This document shows, one piece after another, positions 27,023 through 36,702 of a stretch of 36,724 bases of DNA. The stretch comes from Coriobacteriia bacterium (GTDB taxonomy: Bacteria > Actinomycetota > Coriobacteriia > Anaerosomatales > SLCP01): positions 1 through 36,724 of the forward strand of contig JAUVXE010000016.1 in the NCBI GenBank assembly GCA_030603745.1, written 5' to 3'. Position 1 is the stretch's first letter. Each line of letters starts with the position of its first letter. The position numbers and the translations under genes are program-made. The notes below the pieces were generated by a model that was not told the DNA's origin, did no database searches, and saw nothing but the letters and a program-made list of their open reading frames with translations.

Positions 27023-27603
27023 CGCGCCTCGCCCTCCCCCGGACGCTTGCCGAAGGAGACCGCGCCCGACGAGGGCAGCGTGAGGACCGCCTCCCGCACC
27101 CGGTCCGGCGAGATCGACCCGGTGGCGATGATCTCGCGCAGGCGCAGCACGCCGTCCTGGAGCGACTCGGGTCGCGGCGGGCAGCCGGCGATATAGACGT
27201 CGACCGGCAGGAACTCGTCCACGCCCCGGACCACCGAGTAGGTGTCGTAGTAGAAGATGCCGCCGGAGATCGCGCAGTTGCCCATGGCGATGACCCACTT
27301 GGGATCGGCCATCTGCTCGTAGAGGCGCTTGACCGCGGGCGCCATCTTGCGGGTGATCGTGCCGGCCACCACCATGACGTCGGTGTGGCGCGGATCAGGG
27401 CGCGGGAACGTGCCGTGCCGGTCGAAGTCGAACTTGTTGAACGACGCCGCGATCAGCTCCATCGCGCAACACGCGGTCCCCATCGGCATCGCCCAGAGCG
27501 ACTTGCCGCGCGACCAGTTGGCGAGCGCGTCGACGCTCGTGAGGATGATCCCTCCGCCGGAGCCGCTGTCGAGCGTCTGGCCGAGGCGGTCGACTAGCGC
27601 CAT
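27019..27603 (-). CDS. nuoB: NADH-quinone oxidoreductase subunit B
   Basis: This 194-residue NuoB (PSST) holds the terminal [4Fe-4S] cluster N2 that reduces quinone. All four ligands are seen: the adjacent pair Cys45-Cys46 in [11 protein letters not shown], Cys110 in MGNCAISGG and Cys141 in [17 protein letters not shown] 27603 overlaps the end of nuoA by ten bases and has AAGGGGG about eight bases upstream. Its stop overlaps the nuoC GTG. Confidence 0.97.
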   Translation of the reverse strand: MALVDRLGQTLDSGSGGGIILTSVDALANWSRGKSLWAMPMGTACCAMELIAASFNKFDFDRHGTFPRPDPRHTDVMVVAGTITRKMAPAVKRLYEQMADPKWVIAMGNCAISGGIFYYDTYSVVRGVDEFLPVDVYIAGCPPRPESLQDGVLRLREIIATGSISPDRVREAVLTLPSSGAVSFGKRPGEGEAR

Positions 27604-27959
27604 TCGAGGACCCCCTTGCGCCACGCGTAGAGCAGGCCGAGGGTGAGCAGGCCGACGAAGATTCCGACGGCGATGACGCCGCTCGCTGAGCCGCGCAGGC
27701 CCGTCGCCACCGCGAAGAGCATCGCCGCCTCGGCGTCGAAGATCACGAGCAGGAGCGCGATGGCGGTGAAGCGGAGTCGCACCGGCGCCCAAGGCAGCCC
27801 CGCGGGCGGCATGCCGCACTCGTAGGGCTCGATCTTCTCAGGGGTGGGGTTTCGGGGAGAGAGCAACGCGTTCGCGAGGAACACGACCATGATGAAGGCC
27901 ACGGCGGCAGCCGCCAGCCCGATGACGAACAGTACGCTCTCGGCGTACGCGCCTTCCAT
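27594..27959 (-). CDS. nuoA: NADH-quinone oxidoreductase subunit A
   Basis: This 121-residue NuoA is a three-helix membrane subunit. The family motif PEKIEPYECGMPPAG contains the conserved Cys whose loop responds to quinone-site state, and RFTAIALLLVIFDAEAAMLF is the second signature. It is the first gene of the nuo operon: a GGGGGA Shine-Dalgarno precedes ATG 27959 and a predicted leader of about 122 bases lies upstream. The stop lies inside nuoB. Confidence 0.96.
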   Translation of the reverse strand: MEGAYAESVLFVIGLAAAAVAFIMVVFLANALLSPRNPTPEKIEPYECGMPPAGLPWAPVRLRFTAIALLLVIFDAEAAMLFAVATGLRGSASGVIAVGIFVGLLTLGLLYAWRKGVLEWR

Positions 27960-28088
27960 GCGTTCCCCCTGCCGTGGCGTCTCGTCCCGGCGGGCGCCCT
28001 GGCGGCGCCGAGGCCCGGACGGCCGGTAGACGTCCCTGCAGCTCTCCTTCGGCCATGCCCGATGCGCGATAGCGGCCGACGTTGGGTG

Positions 28089-28117
28089 ATTCTTGCATGA
28101 ATCCGCGACTTTGTAAA
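28089..28117 (-). promoter_or_regulatory. Predicted nuo operon promoter
   Basis: On the minus strand TTTACA (28117-28112, five of six to TTGACA) and AAGAAT (28094-28089, four of six) are spaced by 17 bases. The start would be near 28082, leaving a leader of about 122 bases that contains a GGCGCC/GGCGCC hairpin (27993-28009). The -35 lies inside the inverted repeat at 28107-28132. Confidence 0.55.
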
Positions 28118-28132
28118 CATTGTTACAAAGTC
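28107..28132. promoter_or_regulatory. Perfect inverted repeat, Rex-like operator over the nuo promoter
   Basis: Arms GACTTTGTAA and TTACAAAGTC match perfectly over ten bases with a six-base spacer. The core TTGTAA-N6-TTACAA has the geometry of the Rex consensus TTGTGA-N6-TCACAA and differs by one symmetrical base. Rex senses the NADH/NAD ratio and is known to control nuo in Streptomyces. Overlap with the -35 suggests repression. Five further bases (GAATC/GATTC) also pair at the outer edges. Confidence 0.6.
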
Positions 28133-28164
28133 AGATTCGTTCAGGGTATGGGCAGGTGAGACGC

Positions 28165-30219
<2,055 letters not shown>

Positions 30220-30225
30220 CGTGTC

Positions 30226-30231
30226 AGTCTA
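30226..30231 (-). promoter_or_regulatory. Possible -10 for a leaderless ABC-F transcript
   Basis: TAGACT on the minus strand fits the actinobacterial TANNNT -10 pattern. Six bases separate it from ATG 30219, so transcription would begin at the A of the start codon. No clear -35 is visible. The element falls in the short gap between divergent genes. Confidence 0.4.
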
Positions 30232-30249
30232 GCAGGGAGGATGGATGCC

Positions 30250-31599
30250 GTGAGTGCGCCTGGCCGAGCTGTCGTGATCGGAACGGGTGCGGCCGGGACG
30301 GCGGCCGCGCGAACCCTCGCCCTGCACGGCTGGGAGGTGACCGCGATCGACCGCGGTCGCGTGGGGGGCACGTGCCTCTGGTACGGATGCATGCCCAAGA
30401 AGGCCCTCTACCACTCCGCCCGGCTCCTCCGCACCGCCGTGCGCGGCGAGATGGCGGGGCTCACCGGCTCCCCCGGTATCGACTGGCAGACGGCGCTCGC
30501 CTGGAAGTGGCACTCGCAGGAGACGTACGCGGGCGACCAGGAGGCCACCTTCACCGACCGAGGCATCCGGCTCGTCTCCGGTGACGCGCGGTTCGTCGCT
30601 CCCGACCGCATCGAGGTCGACGGCGAGGCGCTCGCCTTCGACCACGCCGTCGTCGCCACCGGCTCGGCCCCGGTGATGCCGGAGCTGCCGGGCATCGGGC
30701 TCGCCGACACGAGCGTGGACGCCCTCGGCTATCCGGAGATCCCCGCCACGCTGCTCGTGGTTGGCGGCGGTTTCGTCGGCATCGAGCTCGCGACGGTGTT
30801 CGCCTCCCTCGGCACCAAGGTCACCGTGCTCACGGCCGCCACCCGGATGCTCGAGATGCTCGACGAGGAGGTGGCGGCGGTCCCGTTGCGCCGCCTTGAG
30901 CGGATGGGGGTCGCGCTCCACACGGGATGCCGCCTCAAGGCGCTCTCGGGCGAGCGCGGGCGGATCGAGGCGCGCGTGACCGACGCCGACTCGGGCGAGA
31001 GCACCGGCGTCTGGGAGCGCGTGCTGATGGCGGTGGGCCGGGCGCCCGCGCTCGATGGCCTCGCCCTCGATTCCGCCGGGGTCGGCGAGGACGGTACCGG
31101 ACGACCGGTTCTCGACGAGGCGTGGTGCAGCACCAACCCCCGCGTCTGGTTCGCCGGGGACGCCGCGGGCCGGGTGATGCAGACGCCCGCCGCCAACTAC
31201 CTCGGCCGGACCGTCGCGGGCTCGATCGCGTCCGGCCGGCCTGAACCGGTCGACACCGCGCTCGTGCCGTCGTGCCTGTTCACGACGCCGCAGGTGGCCC
31301 AGGTGGGACTCTCAGAGCTCGAGGCCCACGCGCTCGGGATCGAGACCGAGGTCTCCCGCGTGGGATTCGAGTACTCCGGCGCCGCCGTGATCGAGGACGA
31401 GCGCGACGGGATGGTGAAGCTCGTGTTCCGCGCCGAGGACGACCGGCTGATCGGCGCCCACATCGCGGCTCCCACCGCGAGCGACCTGATCTACGCGATG
31501 GCGCTTGCGATGCGCCACGACGCCACCCGCACCTCGCTGCGGCAGGTGGTCGGGATCCATCCGGCCTACTGCGAGATGCTGCATCGCGCGAGCTTCTGA
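30250..31599 (+). CDS. Class I pyridine nucleotide-disulfide oxidoreductase (MerA/Lpd-like)
   Basis: This 449-residue flavoprotein of the dihydrolipoamide dehydrogenase/glutathione reductase/mercuric reductase family has the FAD motif GTGAAG (11-16), redox pair Cys42-Cys47 in GGTCLWYGCMPKK, NAD(P) motif VGGGFVGIEL (171-180), FAD-binding VWFAGDAAG (299-307) and the C-terminal HPAYCE (His437, Glu442), the His-Glu acid-base pair. There is no N-terminal heavy-metal domain and no C-terminal Cys pair, so mercuric reductase is unlikely. VTVLTAATRML has Thr where NAD enzymes usually have Glu, so the cofactor preference is unclear. AGGGAGG (30234-30240) abuts ATG 30241 but lies nine bases before GTG 30250, so GTG is preferred. 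It is divergent from the ABC-F gene and followed after ten bases by a UroD-like gene. Confidence 0.9.
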   Translation: MSAPGRAVVIGTGAAGTAAARTLALHGWEVTAIDRGRVGGTCLWYGCMPKKALYHSARLLRTAVRGEMAGLTGSPGIDWQTALAWKWHSQETYAGDQEATFTDRGIRLVSGDARFVAPDRIEVDGEALAFDHAVVATGSAPVMPELPGIGLADTSVDALGYPEIPATLLVVGGGFVGIELATVFASLGTKVTVLTAATRMLEMLDEEVAAVPLRRLERMGVALHTGCRLKALSGERGRIEARVTDADSGESTGVWERVLMAVGRAPALDGLALDSAGVGEDGTGRPVLDEAWCSTNPRVWFAGDAAGRVMQTPAANYLGRTVAGSIASGRPEPVDTALVPSCLFTTPQVAQVGLSELEAHALGIETEVSRVGFEYSGAAVIEDERDGMVKLVFRAEDDRLIGAHIAAPTASDLIYAMALAMRHDATRTSLRQVVGIHPAYCEMLHRASF

Positions 31600-31609
31600 G
31601 CGCGGCGCC

Positions 31610-32506
31610 GTGACGGTCCCCCTCCTCGATCTCGCGGTCAAGGCGCCGGGCAGGCCCGTCTTCGTGACCGGCGGCCCGCCGCGCACGCCGTTCGCGGGGC
31701 AGGGCCGCGCGCGCTGGGACAACCCCGCGTTCTCGCTCCACCACGCGAAGTCCTGGGGGTCCGCGTTCGTCCTCGGCCCGATGGCTCCGCTCGCACCCGC
31801 AGCATTGCCCGGGGAACCTGCCGGCGAGCGCTTCCTGGGGCGGCAAGCCGCGACCGCGGCGGAGCTCGGACGTTCGGGGCTCCCCTTCGTCGCGCAGATC
31901 TGGGGCCCGTTGACGCTCGCCTCGACCCGCGTCGGGCTGACCGGCTTCCTCGAGGGCCTCGCCTTCCCTGACTCCGCCGCTCTCGGTGATATGGCCACAG
32001 AGGGCCTGACCGCAGGCACCGATGCGGCCATCGCCGCCGCCCGGGCGGTCCTGGGCACGGCACCCGCGATCCTGTGGGTGGCCGAGCCGCTCGCGGTCCT
32101 CCTCGGGCAGGAGATGCTCGAGCGCGTGTGGGTGGCGCCGATGCGGCGGCTCGTGGCCGAGGCCCGGGCCGCGGGAGTCCACCCCGTCATCCACATGAGC
32201 GGCGCGGCAACGCACGTGCTTCCGCTCATCGACCGGATCGGCGCGTCGGGTGTCTCGCTCACCGCGGACACCCCGCTGGCTGCGGCGAGGGAGGCGCTGG
32301 CCTCCCACACGGTGGTGTTCGGCAACCTCGACTCGATGCGGCTGCTCGACCGCGACGCGGAGTGGCTCGCGGCCGCGGCTCGCGAGATGGTCGCCGTGAT
32401 GCGCGGACGTCCCTTCGTGGCCACCCCGGGATCGGCCCTCCCCGACCACCTCGAGGTCGACCGGCTCGCGGCCTTCGTCGACGCCGCGCGCGACGCGGGC
32501 GAGTAA
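31610..32506 (+). CDS. Uroporphyrinogen decarboxylase / corrinoid methyltransferase (MtaA/MtbA)-like protein
   Basis: This 298-residue TIM-barrel protein resembles the UroD superfamily branch that includes MtaA/MtbA/CmuA methyltransferases. Seen are PFVAQIWGPLTLAS (95-105), HPVIHMSGAATHVLPLI (191-207), VVFGNLDSMRLL (235-246) and VATPGSALPDHLEVD (270-284). In MtaA/MtbA the zinc is bound by HxC and a later Cys; here these positions are His195-Met-Ser197 and Ser275, so both Cys are Ser. Zinc and thiol activation would be altered, and the substrate is unknown. GTG 31610 was chosen because similarity begins there. The preceding gene ends ten bases before, so the two form one transcript. It faces the histidine kinase gene tail to tail. 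Confidence 0.8.
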   Translation: MTVPLLDLAVKAPGRPVFVTGGPPRTPFAGQGRARWDNPAFSLHHAKSWGSAFVLGPMAPLAPAALPGEPAGERFLGRQAATAAELGRSGLPFVAQIWGPLTLASTRVGLTGFLEGLAFPDSAALGDMATEGLTAGTDAAIAAARAVLGTAPAILWVAEPLAVLLGQEMLERVWVAPMRRLVAEARAAGVHPVIHMSGAATHVLPLIDRIGASGVSLTADTPLAAAREALASHTVVFGNLDSMRLLDRDAEWLAAAAREMVAVMRGRPFVATPGSALPDHLEVDRLAAFVDAARDAGE

Positions 32507-32592
32507 GGGGCGCACGCGGTCCGGCTCGCCGCGCCTCGGCAGCACGCGCGCTCCCGGTCCGGCCCCGGACGCACGGCGTGGTCTCCTCGGCG

Positions 32593-34920
32593 TCAGACGC
32601 CCTGCGCGGGCAGCGTGAGCGTGAAGGTGGAGCCCACTCCGGGCTGGCTGCGGACCGTGATGTCGCCGCCGAGGAGGCGCGCGTACTCCTGGGAGAGCGG
32701 GAGCCCGAGCCCGGTGCCCTTGGGCTTGACCTCTCCGGGCGTCTCCACCTGGTAGAACGGGTCGAAGATGTGGGACAAGGAGGCACGGGGGATCCCTCGG
32801 CCGGTGTCTGAGACGCGAATCCTGAGCGGCCCGGACGCCGGCGGCTCGACCGTCACCGACACCGATCCGCCCTCGGTGAACTTGAGGGCGTTCGAGACGA
32901 GGTTCAGCAGGATCTGCCGCAGCTTCCCGGGGTCGGTGCACACCTCGAGCGCGGCGAGCGTGTCCGGTCGCGTCTCGAGGGCGAGCCCGCGCTCCTCGGC
33001 AAGGGGGCGCACGGTGTCGAGCACCTCGCGGACGACGGCGATCACGTCGACCTGCTCCAGATGCGTGTGGACCGTCCCCGCCTCGACCTTGGCGAGGTCG
33101 AGGATGTCGTCGATGAGCGAGAGCAGGTGCTTGCCGGAGGTGTTGATCATCGAGACCTGGGTGAGCTGCTCGTCGTTCAGTGGACCGCCCATGCCCTGGC
33201 TCAGGATCCCCGAGAATCCGATGATCGAGTTCAGCGGCGTGCGCAGCTCGTGGCTCATGTTCGCGAGGAAGGTGCTCTTGGCGTCGTTCGCTTTCGCGAG
33301 CTCCTCGTTCGCCTGGGCCAGGTCGCTCGTGGTCGATTCGAGCTCGACGTTGGTCACCTGCAGCTCCTCGTTGGAGGCCTCGAGCTCCTCGTTCAAGCAC
33401 TGCAGTTCCTCGTTCATGCACTGCAGCTCCTCGTTCGCCGACTGCAGCTCCTCGTTCGTTGCGTCGAGCTCGCGGTTGGTGAGCGCGAGCTCCTCGGTGC
33501 GCTCCTCGACCAGCCGCTCGAGGTGGTCGCGGTACTCGGCGAGCGCCTCCTCGGCCCGCCTGCGCTCGGTGATGTCGGTCGCGATAGCGAGGAACCGCGG
33601 GCCCTGGTCGGTCTCGGAGTGGTGGAGCCGCACCTCGACCGGGTACTCCGATCCGTCCTTTCGGCGGTGGACGGACTCGAACACGACCACCTCTTCGGCT
33701 CCCGACCTGAGCGTGTCGAGCATGGCGCGGAACTCACGCTCAGGGAAGGACGGCTTGATTGCGAGCACCGGCACGCCGAGGAGCTCCTCGGGCTCGTATC
33801 CGAGATGGCGGGTCATCCCCTGGTTCACGAAGGTGAGCCTCAGGCTCTCGGGGTCGTAGGCATAGACCTCGTCGGTGCTCTGCTCGATCACCTCGCGCAG
33901 CCACAGGCGTGCCTTGAGCTCGCGTGTGCTCCGCGAGCGCCACCAGAGCAGCGCCCCGCCCGCGGCCGAGAGCACGATCGCACAGATCGCGACGATGATC
34001 GCTGCGAGCCGGTCGCGCACCTGGGCGTACGCCTCGGCGGTGTCGATCTTGGTCACGAGTATCCACCCGGTCTGGGAGATCCGATGGACGGTGGAGACGA
34101 CGGGCTCGCCCCGGTAGTCGATGCCCTCTGCGGGACCGACCTCGCCGAGCACGCCCCGGACCGCGGGGAGCTGCGTCTCGCTGAGCGGCACCCGGAACTC
34201 GAGCTCAGCGTCCTCGCGGAAACGGAGCGGGCTCAGGAAGAGCGCGTGGTCGCCGTCGCGGCGCACGAGGAGCGACTCGCCGGATCCGGTCGGGACCGGC
34301 CACGCGGTGAGGAACGGGTAGAGGTACTGGTCCGGGTCGATCGTGACGACCAGCGCACCCACCACGCGGCCGCCCGCGGCGGGAGGATCCAGCAGCGGGG
34401 CGACGAGCGTGAGGTGCGGGGCGCCGTCGTGCGGGTCGCGGTGCAGGTCGATCCAGGTCACCGACCGCTCCTCCAGCAGCTCGCGCGTGGCCTCCTCGAC
34501 GTGGGCCTCGTCCGTCAGCACGCCGCCGACGATGTCGGTCACGTCGCCTGCGGGATCGAGGATGTAGACCCCGTCGTAGGCAGGATTGGCCTGCAGGTTC
34601 GCGAGCCACTGACGGAGCTCACGCCGCGTGTCCGCATCGGTCGGTTCGGCGATCGCGCGATCCACGAGCCGGACGAAGGGCTCACTGTTGTGGAAGACCT
34701 CGATCTCGGCGGTGCGGGCGCTCAGCCACTCGTCGAGCTCGGCGGCCCTCAGCTCGCCGATCGCCTCGACGTTGCCCTGCGCCTCCCTGCGAAGAAGACG
34801 CGACTGGTCGGCATAGAACCACCCACCCACGAAGAGGATGAGCACGAGCGCGAGAAGGAACAGGGCGGGAACATGCCGGGCTCCAAGTCGTTCATCACGT
34901 TCGGTCCGCCCTGATCCCAC
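32593..34920 (-). CDS. Membrane sensor histidine kinase with dCache-like sensor, PAS and coiled coil
   Basis: This 775-residue kinase starts with a transmembrane helix (about 18-35). An extracytoplasmic dCache-like domain follows (about 40-300; VYILDPAGDVTDIVGG, VVGALVVTIDPD) and then a second helix (about 305-327). A PAS domain (about 345-455; FVNQGMTRHLGYEPEEL, RRKDGSEYPVEVRLHH) leads to a long signalling coiled coil with NEEL heptads (480-545). The kinase core has MSHELRTPLNS (His557), NLVSNALKF, DTGRGIP and GTGLGLPLS. It ends without a receiver domain. GTG 34920 has AGAGGGAAC upstream and follows the second kinase after two bases. The ligand and the cognate regulator are unknown. Confidence 0.93.
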   Translation of the reverse strand: MGSGRTERDERLGARHVPALFLLALVLILFVGGWFYADQSRLLRREAQGNVEAIGELRAAELDEWLSARTAEIEVFHNSEPFVRLVDRAIAEPTDADTRRELRQWLANLQANPAYDGVYILDPAGDVTDIVGGVLTDEAHVEEATRELLEERSVTWIDLHRDPHDGAPHLTLVAPLLDPPAAGGRVVGALVVTIDPDQYLYPFLTAWPVPTGSGESLLVRRDGDHALFLSPLRFREDAELEFRVPLSETQLPAVRGVLGEVGPAEGIDYRGEPVVSTVHRISQTGWILVTKIDTAEAYAQVRDRLAAIIVAICAIVLSAAGGALLWWRSRSTRELKARLWLREVIEQSTDEVYAYDPESLRLTFVNQGMTRHLGYEPEELLGVPVLAIKPSFPEREFRAMLDTLRSGAEEVVVFESVHRRKDGSEYPVEVRLHHSETDQGPRFLAIATDITERRRAEEALAEYRDHLERLVEERTEELALTNRELDATNEELQSANEELQCMNEELQCLNEELEASNEELQVTNVELESTTSDLAQANEELAKANDAKSTFLANMSHELRTPLNSIIGFSGILSQGMGGPLNDEQLTQVSMINTSGKHLLSLIDDILDLAKVEAGTVHTHLEQVDVIAVVREVLDTVRPLAEERGLALETRPDTLAALEVCTDPGKLRQILLNLVSNALKFTEGGSVSVTVEPPASGPLRIRVSDTGRGIPRASLSHIFDPFYQVETPGEVKPKGTGLGLPLSQEYARLLGGDITVRSQPGVGSTFTLTLPAQGV
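33331..33459 (-). repeat. 21-bp tandem repeats encoding NEEL heptads
   Basis: Six imperfect 21-base units encode consecutive heptads of the type xxNEELQ within the first histidine kinase: TNEELQS, ANEELQC, MNEELQC, LNEELEA, SNEELQV, TNVELES. On the plus strand they appear as repeats of CTGCAGCTCCTCGTT. In-frame gain or loss of a unit would lengthen or shorten the signalling helix by about one nanometre. Confidence 0.85.
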
Positions 34921-34922
34921 GT

Positions 34923-36449
34923 CTACGTTCCCTCTCGCTCGGTCATGCCGTGCCCGGGAAGCTCTACCGTGAATGTCGACCCCTCGCCCGGCCGACTTGA
35001 GACGGTGATGTCGCCTCCCATCAACCGGGCGAGCTGCCGTGAGATCGGCAGGCCGAGGCCGCTCCCTGCCGGTTTGGCCTCACCGGGATGCTCCACCTGC
35101 TCGAACTCGCCGAATATGCGGTCGAGGTCCTCGGCGGGAATGCCCCGACCCGTGTCGGCGACGCTGACTCGGGCTCCGCCCGCGCCATCGCACGCCACGG
35201 CCACGGCGACCTCTCCCTGCGAGGTGTACTTGACCGCGTTGCTGAGCAGGTTCAAGAGGATCTGCTGGAGCTTCTCGCGATCGACGACGAACGCCGAGCA
35301 CCGGTGGGGATCGCCCTCATGCGGGATGAAGCGAAGACGGATGCCGGCGCCGTCAGCCTCCGGGCGTACGAACTCGAGGGCTTCGGCGGCCACCCCGTTG
35401 AGGTCGGCCGGAGACAGGTCGAGCCTGACGGCTCCCGCGTCGATCTTGGAGAGGTCGAGGATGTCGTTCACGAGTGCGAGCAGCCGCTTGCCCGAGGCGC
35501 GCACCATGGCGAGCTGGCGCGACTGCTCGGCGTTGAGCGGGCCCGCCGCGCCGCTGAGCAACACGCCGGAGAAGCCGATCACCGAGTTGAGCGGCGTGCG
35601 CAGCTCGTGGCTCATCGCCGCGAGGAAGCGGCTCTTGACGTCGTTGGACTCGCGAAGCTCGGTGTTGGCCCGCTCGAGTTCCTCCGTCCGCTCACGCACC
35701 AGGGCCTCGAGCGACTCGTTGTGGGCCTGTTCCTCGGTGCGGTCCCGGAGGATGCCGACTCCGACTTCGGAGTCGAGCAAGTAGAACGAGCACCCGAGCC
35801 ACCGTCCGCGCGACCGTAGGGACAGGTGGGTCTCGCGCCCTCCGGTGCGGTCTGAGAGCATCCGGCCGATGCCGGCGGTCAACCTCGCCTCGTCGTCCTC
35901 GGAGAGGTCGAGGGCCGAGGAGAGCGTCCGGGCGCCGGCGGGCGATGGCCCGGCGGTGGTGGGGTGCACGTCTCCGGTCGAGGTCTCGGACAGAGACTCG
36001 AACGCCGGGTTGGCCTCGAGGATCTCGAAGGGTGCGGCCCGGACTGCCCCGGCCGCTCGAGCGGGCGCGGGCGCGGGAAGACGGAACTGGACCACCGCGT
36101 CCGACATCAGCGAGGAGAGCGCACCCATGCGATGGTGCAAGGTATCCGCACGGAGACGTGTGGCGATCGCCTCCTCGAAGACGGGCTTGAGGTAGTACAT
36201 GCCGAGGACCATGAGAATCGATATCGCCAGGGCGATGGATTCTGCGCCGAGGTCGAGAGGCCGCACGCTCTCGCCGGTGACCGAGGCGTAGAACGAGAAC
36301 GCCCTCCGCACGCCCATGAGCGTCACGGCGGCGGCGACGAACAGCCATGCCCTACGCCGCCCGGTGACGCCGATCATCCGGATGGCGAGCGCGGCCGCGA
36401 CGAACTGAAGGACGATCGATACCAGGACGATCCCCTCGGCCAGACCCAT
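34923..36449 (-). CDS. Membrane sensor histidine kinase, paralog of the downstream kinase
   Basis: This 508-residue kinase has three predicted N-terminal helices (about 6-26, 34-54, 70-88) with almost no outside loop. A divergent PAS-like region follows (about 105-240; FEILEANPAFESLSE), then a short coiled coil (VRERTEELERANTELRESND) and the catalytic core: MSHELRTPLNS (His281), LLNLLSNAVKYTS, DTGRGIP, GSGLGLPIS. The core is close to that of the next kinase (for example GFSGVLLSGAAGPLNAEQ versus GFSGILSQGMGGPLNDEQ), so they arose by duplication. GGGGGG precedes ATG 36449. Both lack a receiver domain. The intramembrane sensor suggests detection of a membrane or redox state, which is inference. 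Confidence 0.92.
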   Translation of the reverse strand: MGLAEGIVLVSIVLQFVAAALAIRMIGVTGRRRAWLFVAAAVTLMGVRRAFSFYASVTGESVRPLDLGAESIALAISILMVLGMYYLKPVFEEAIATRLRADTLHHRMGALSSLMSDAVVQFRLPAPAPARAAGAVRAAPFEILEANPAFESLSETSTGDVHPTTAGPSPAGARTLSSALDLSEDDEARLTAGIGRMLSDRTGGRETHLSLRSRGRWLGCSFYLLDSEVGVGILRDRTEEQAHNESLEALVRERTEELERANTELRESNDVKSRFLAAMSHELRTPLNSVIGFSGVLLSGAAGPLNAEQSRQLAMVRASGKRLLALVNDILDLSKIDAGAVRLDLSPADLNGVAAEALEFVRPEADGAGIRLRFIPHEGDPHRCSAFVVDREKLQQILLNLLSNAVKYTSQGEVAVAVACDGAGGARVSVADTGRGIPAEDLDRIFGEFEQVEHPGEAKPAGSGLGLPISRQLARLMGGDITVSSRPGEGSTFTVELPGHGMTEREGT

Positions 36450-36520
36450 GAAGACCCCCCGTCTCGTCTGCGTCCTCTGTCATTGTAGCCGAGGGGCAGG
36501 CTCGGTGACCGGAGATGCGC

Positions 36521-36548
36521 GAAGCCCCGGCCAGCTGACCGGGGCTTC
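36521..36548. terminator. Strong hairpin between tRNA-Val and the kinases
   Basis: A perfect 10-bp stem (GAAGCCCCGG/CCGGGGCTTC) with an eight-base loop lies ten bases beyond the tRNA 3' end. It likely ends the tRNA transcript, but no T run follows on the minus strand. Confidence 0.6.
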
Positions 36549-36557
36549 GTTCGTTGC

Positions 36558-36632
36558 TGGTGGGCGATAGAGGATTTGAACCTCTGACTTCTTCCGTGTG
36601 AAGGAAGCGCTCTCCCCCTGAGCTAATCGCCC
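36558..36632 (-). tRNA. tRNA-Val (anticodon CAC), CCA encoded
   Basis: The 75-nt minus-strand gene has a 7-bp acceptor stem (GGGCGAT/ATCGCCC), the D-arm TAGCTCAG...GAGAGC, the anticodon stem CTTCC/GGAAG enclosing TTCACAC (anticodon CAC), and a T-arm containing GGTTCAAATCC. Discriminator A is followed by a genome-encoded CCA. It reads GUG codons, which are frequent in this GC-rich genome. Confidence 0.97.
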
Positions 36633-36674
36633 GTGTGGCCTGTCGGGACCAGGGTGGTGCCGACGGCGAGGGAT

Positions 36675-36702
36675 AGTGTACCACTTGCACGGCATGGGTG
36701 AA
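36675..36702 (-). promoter_or_regulatory. Predicted promoter of tRNA-Val
   Basis: On the minus strand TTCACC (36702-36697) and TACACT (36680-36675) are separated by 16 bases, each matching four of six consensus positions. The start would be near 36668, about 35 bases before the mature tRNA 5' end. Nothing else is recognised up to the window edge. Confidence 0.45.

Noticed and set aside
27838-28098. Small minus-strand frame overlapping nuoA (starts MQESPNVG)
   Set aside because: It is Arg/Gly-rich without motifs, overlaps nuoA out of frame and has no Shine-Dalgarno. It is a shadow frame.
32551-32570. Terminator hairpin GTCCGG/CCGGAC between the convergent UroD-like and kinase genes
   Set aside because: The loop would be only two bases and there is no T run on either strand.
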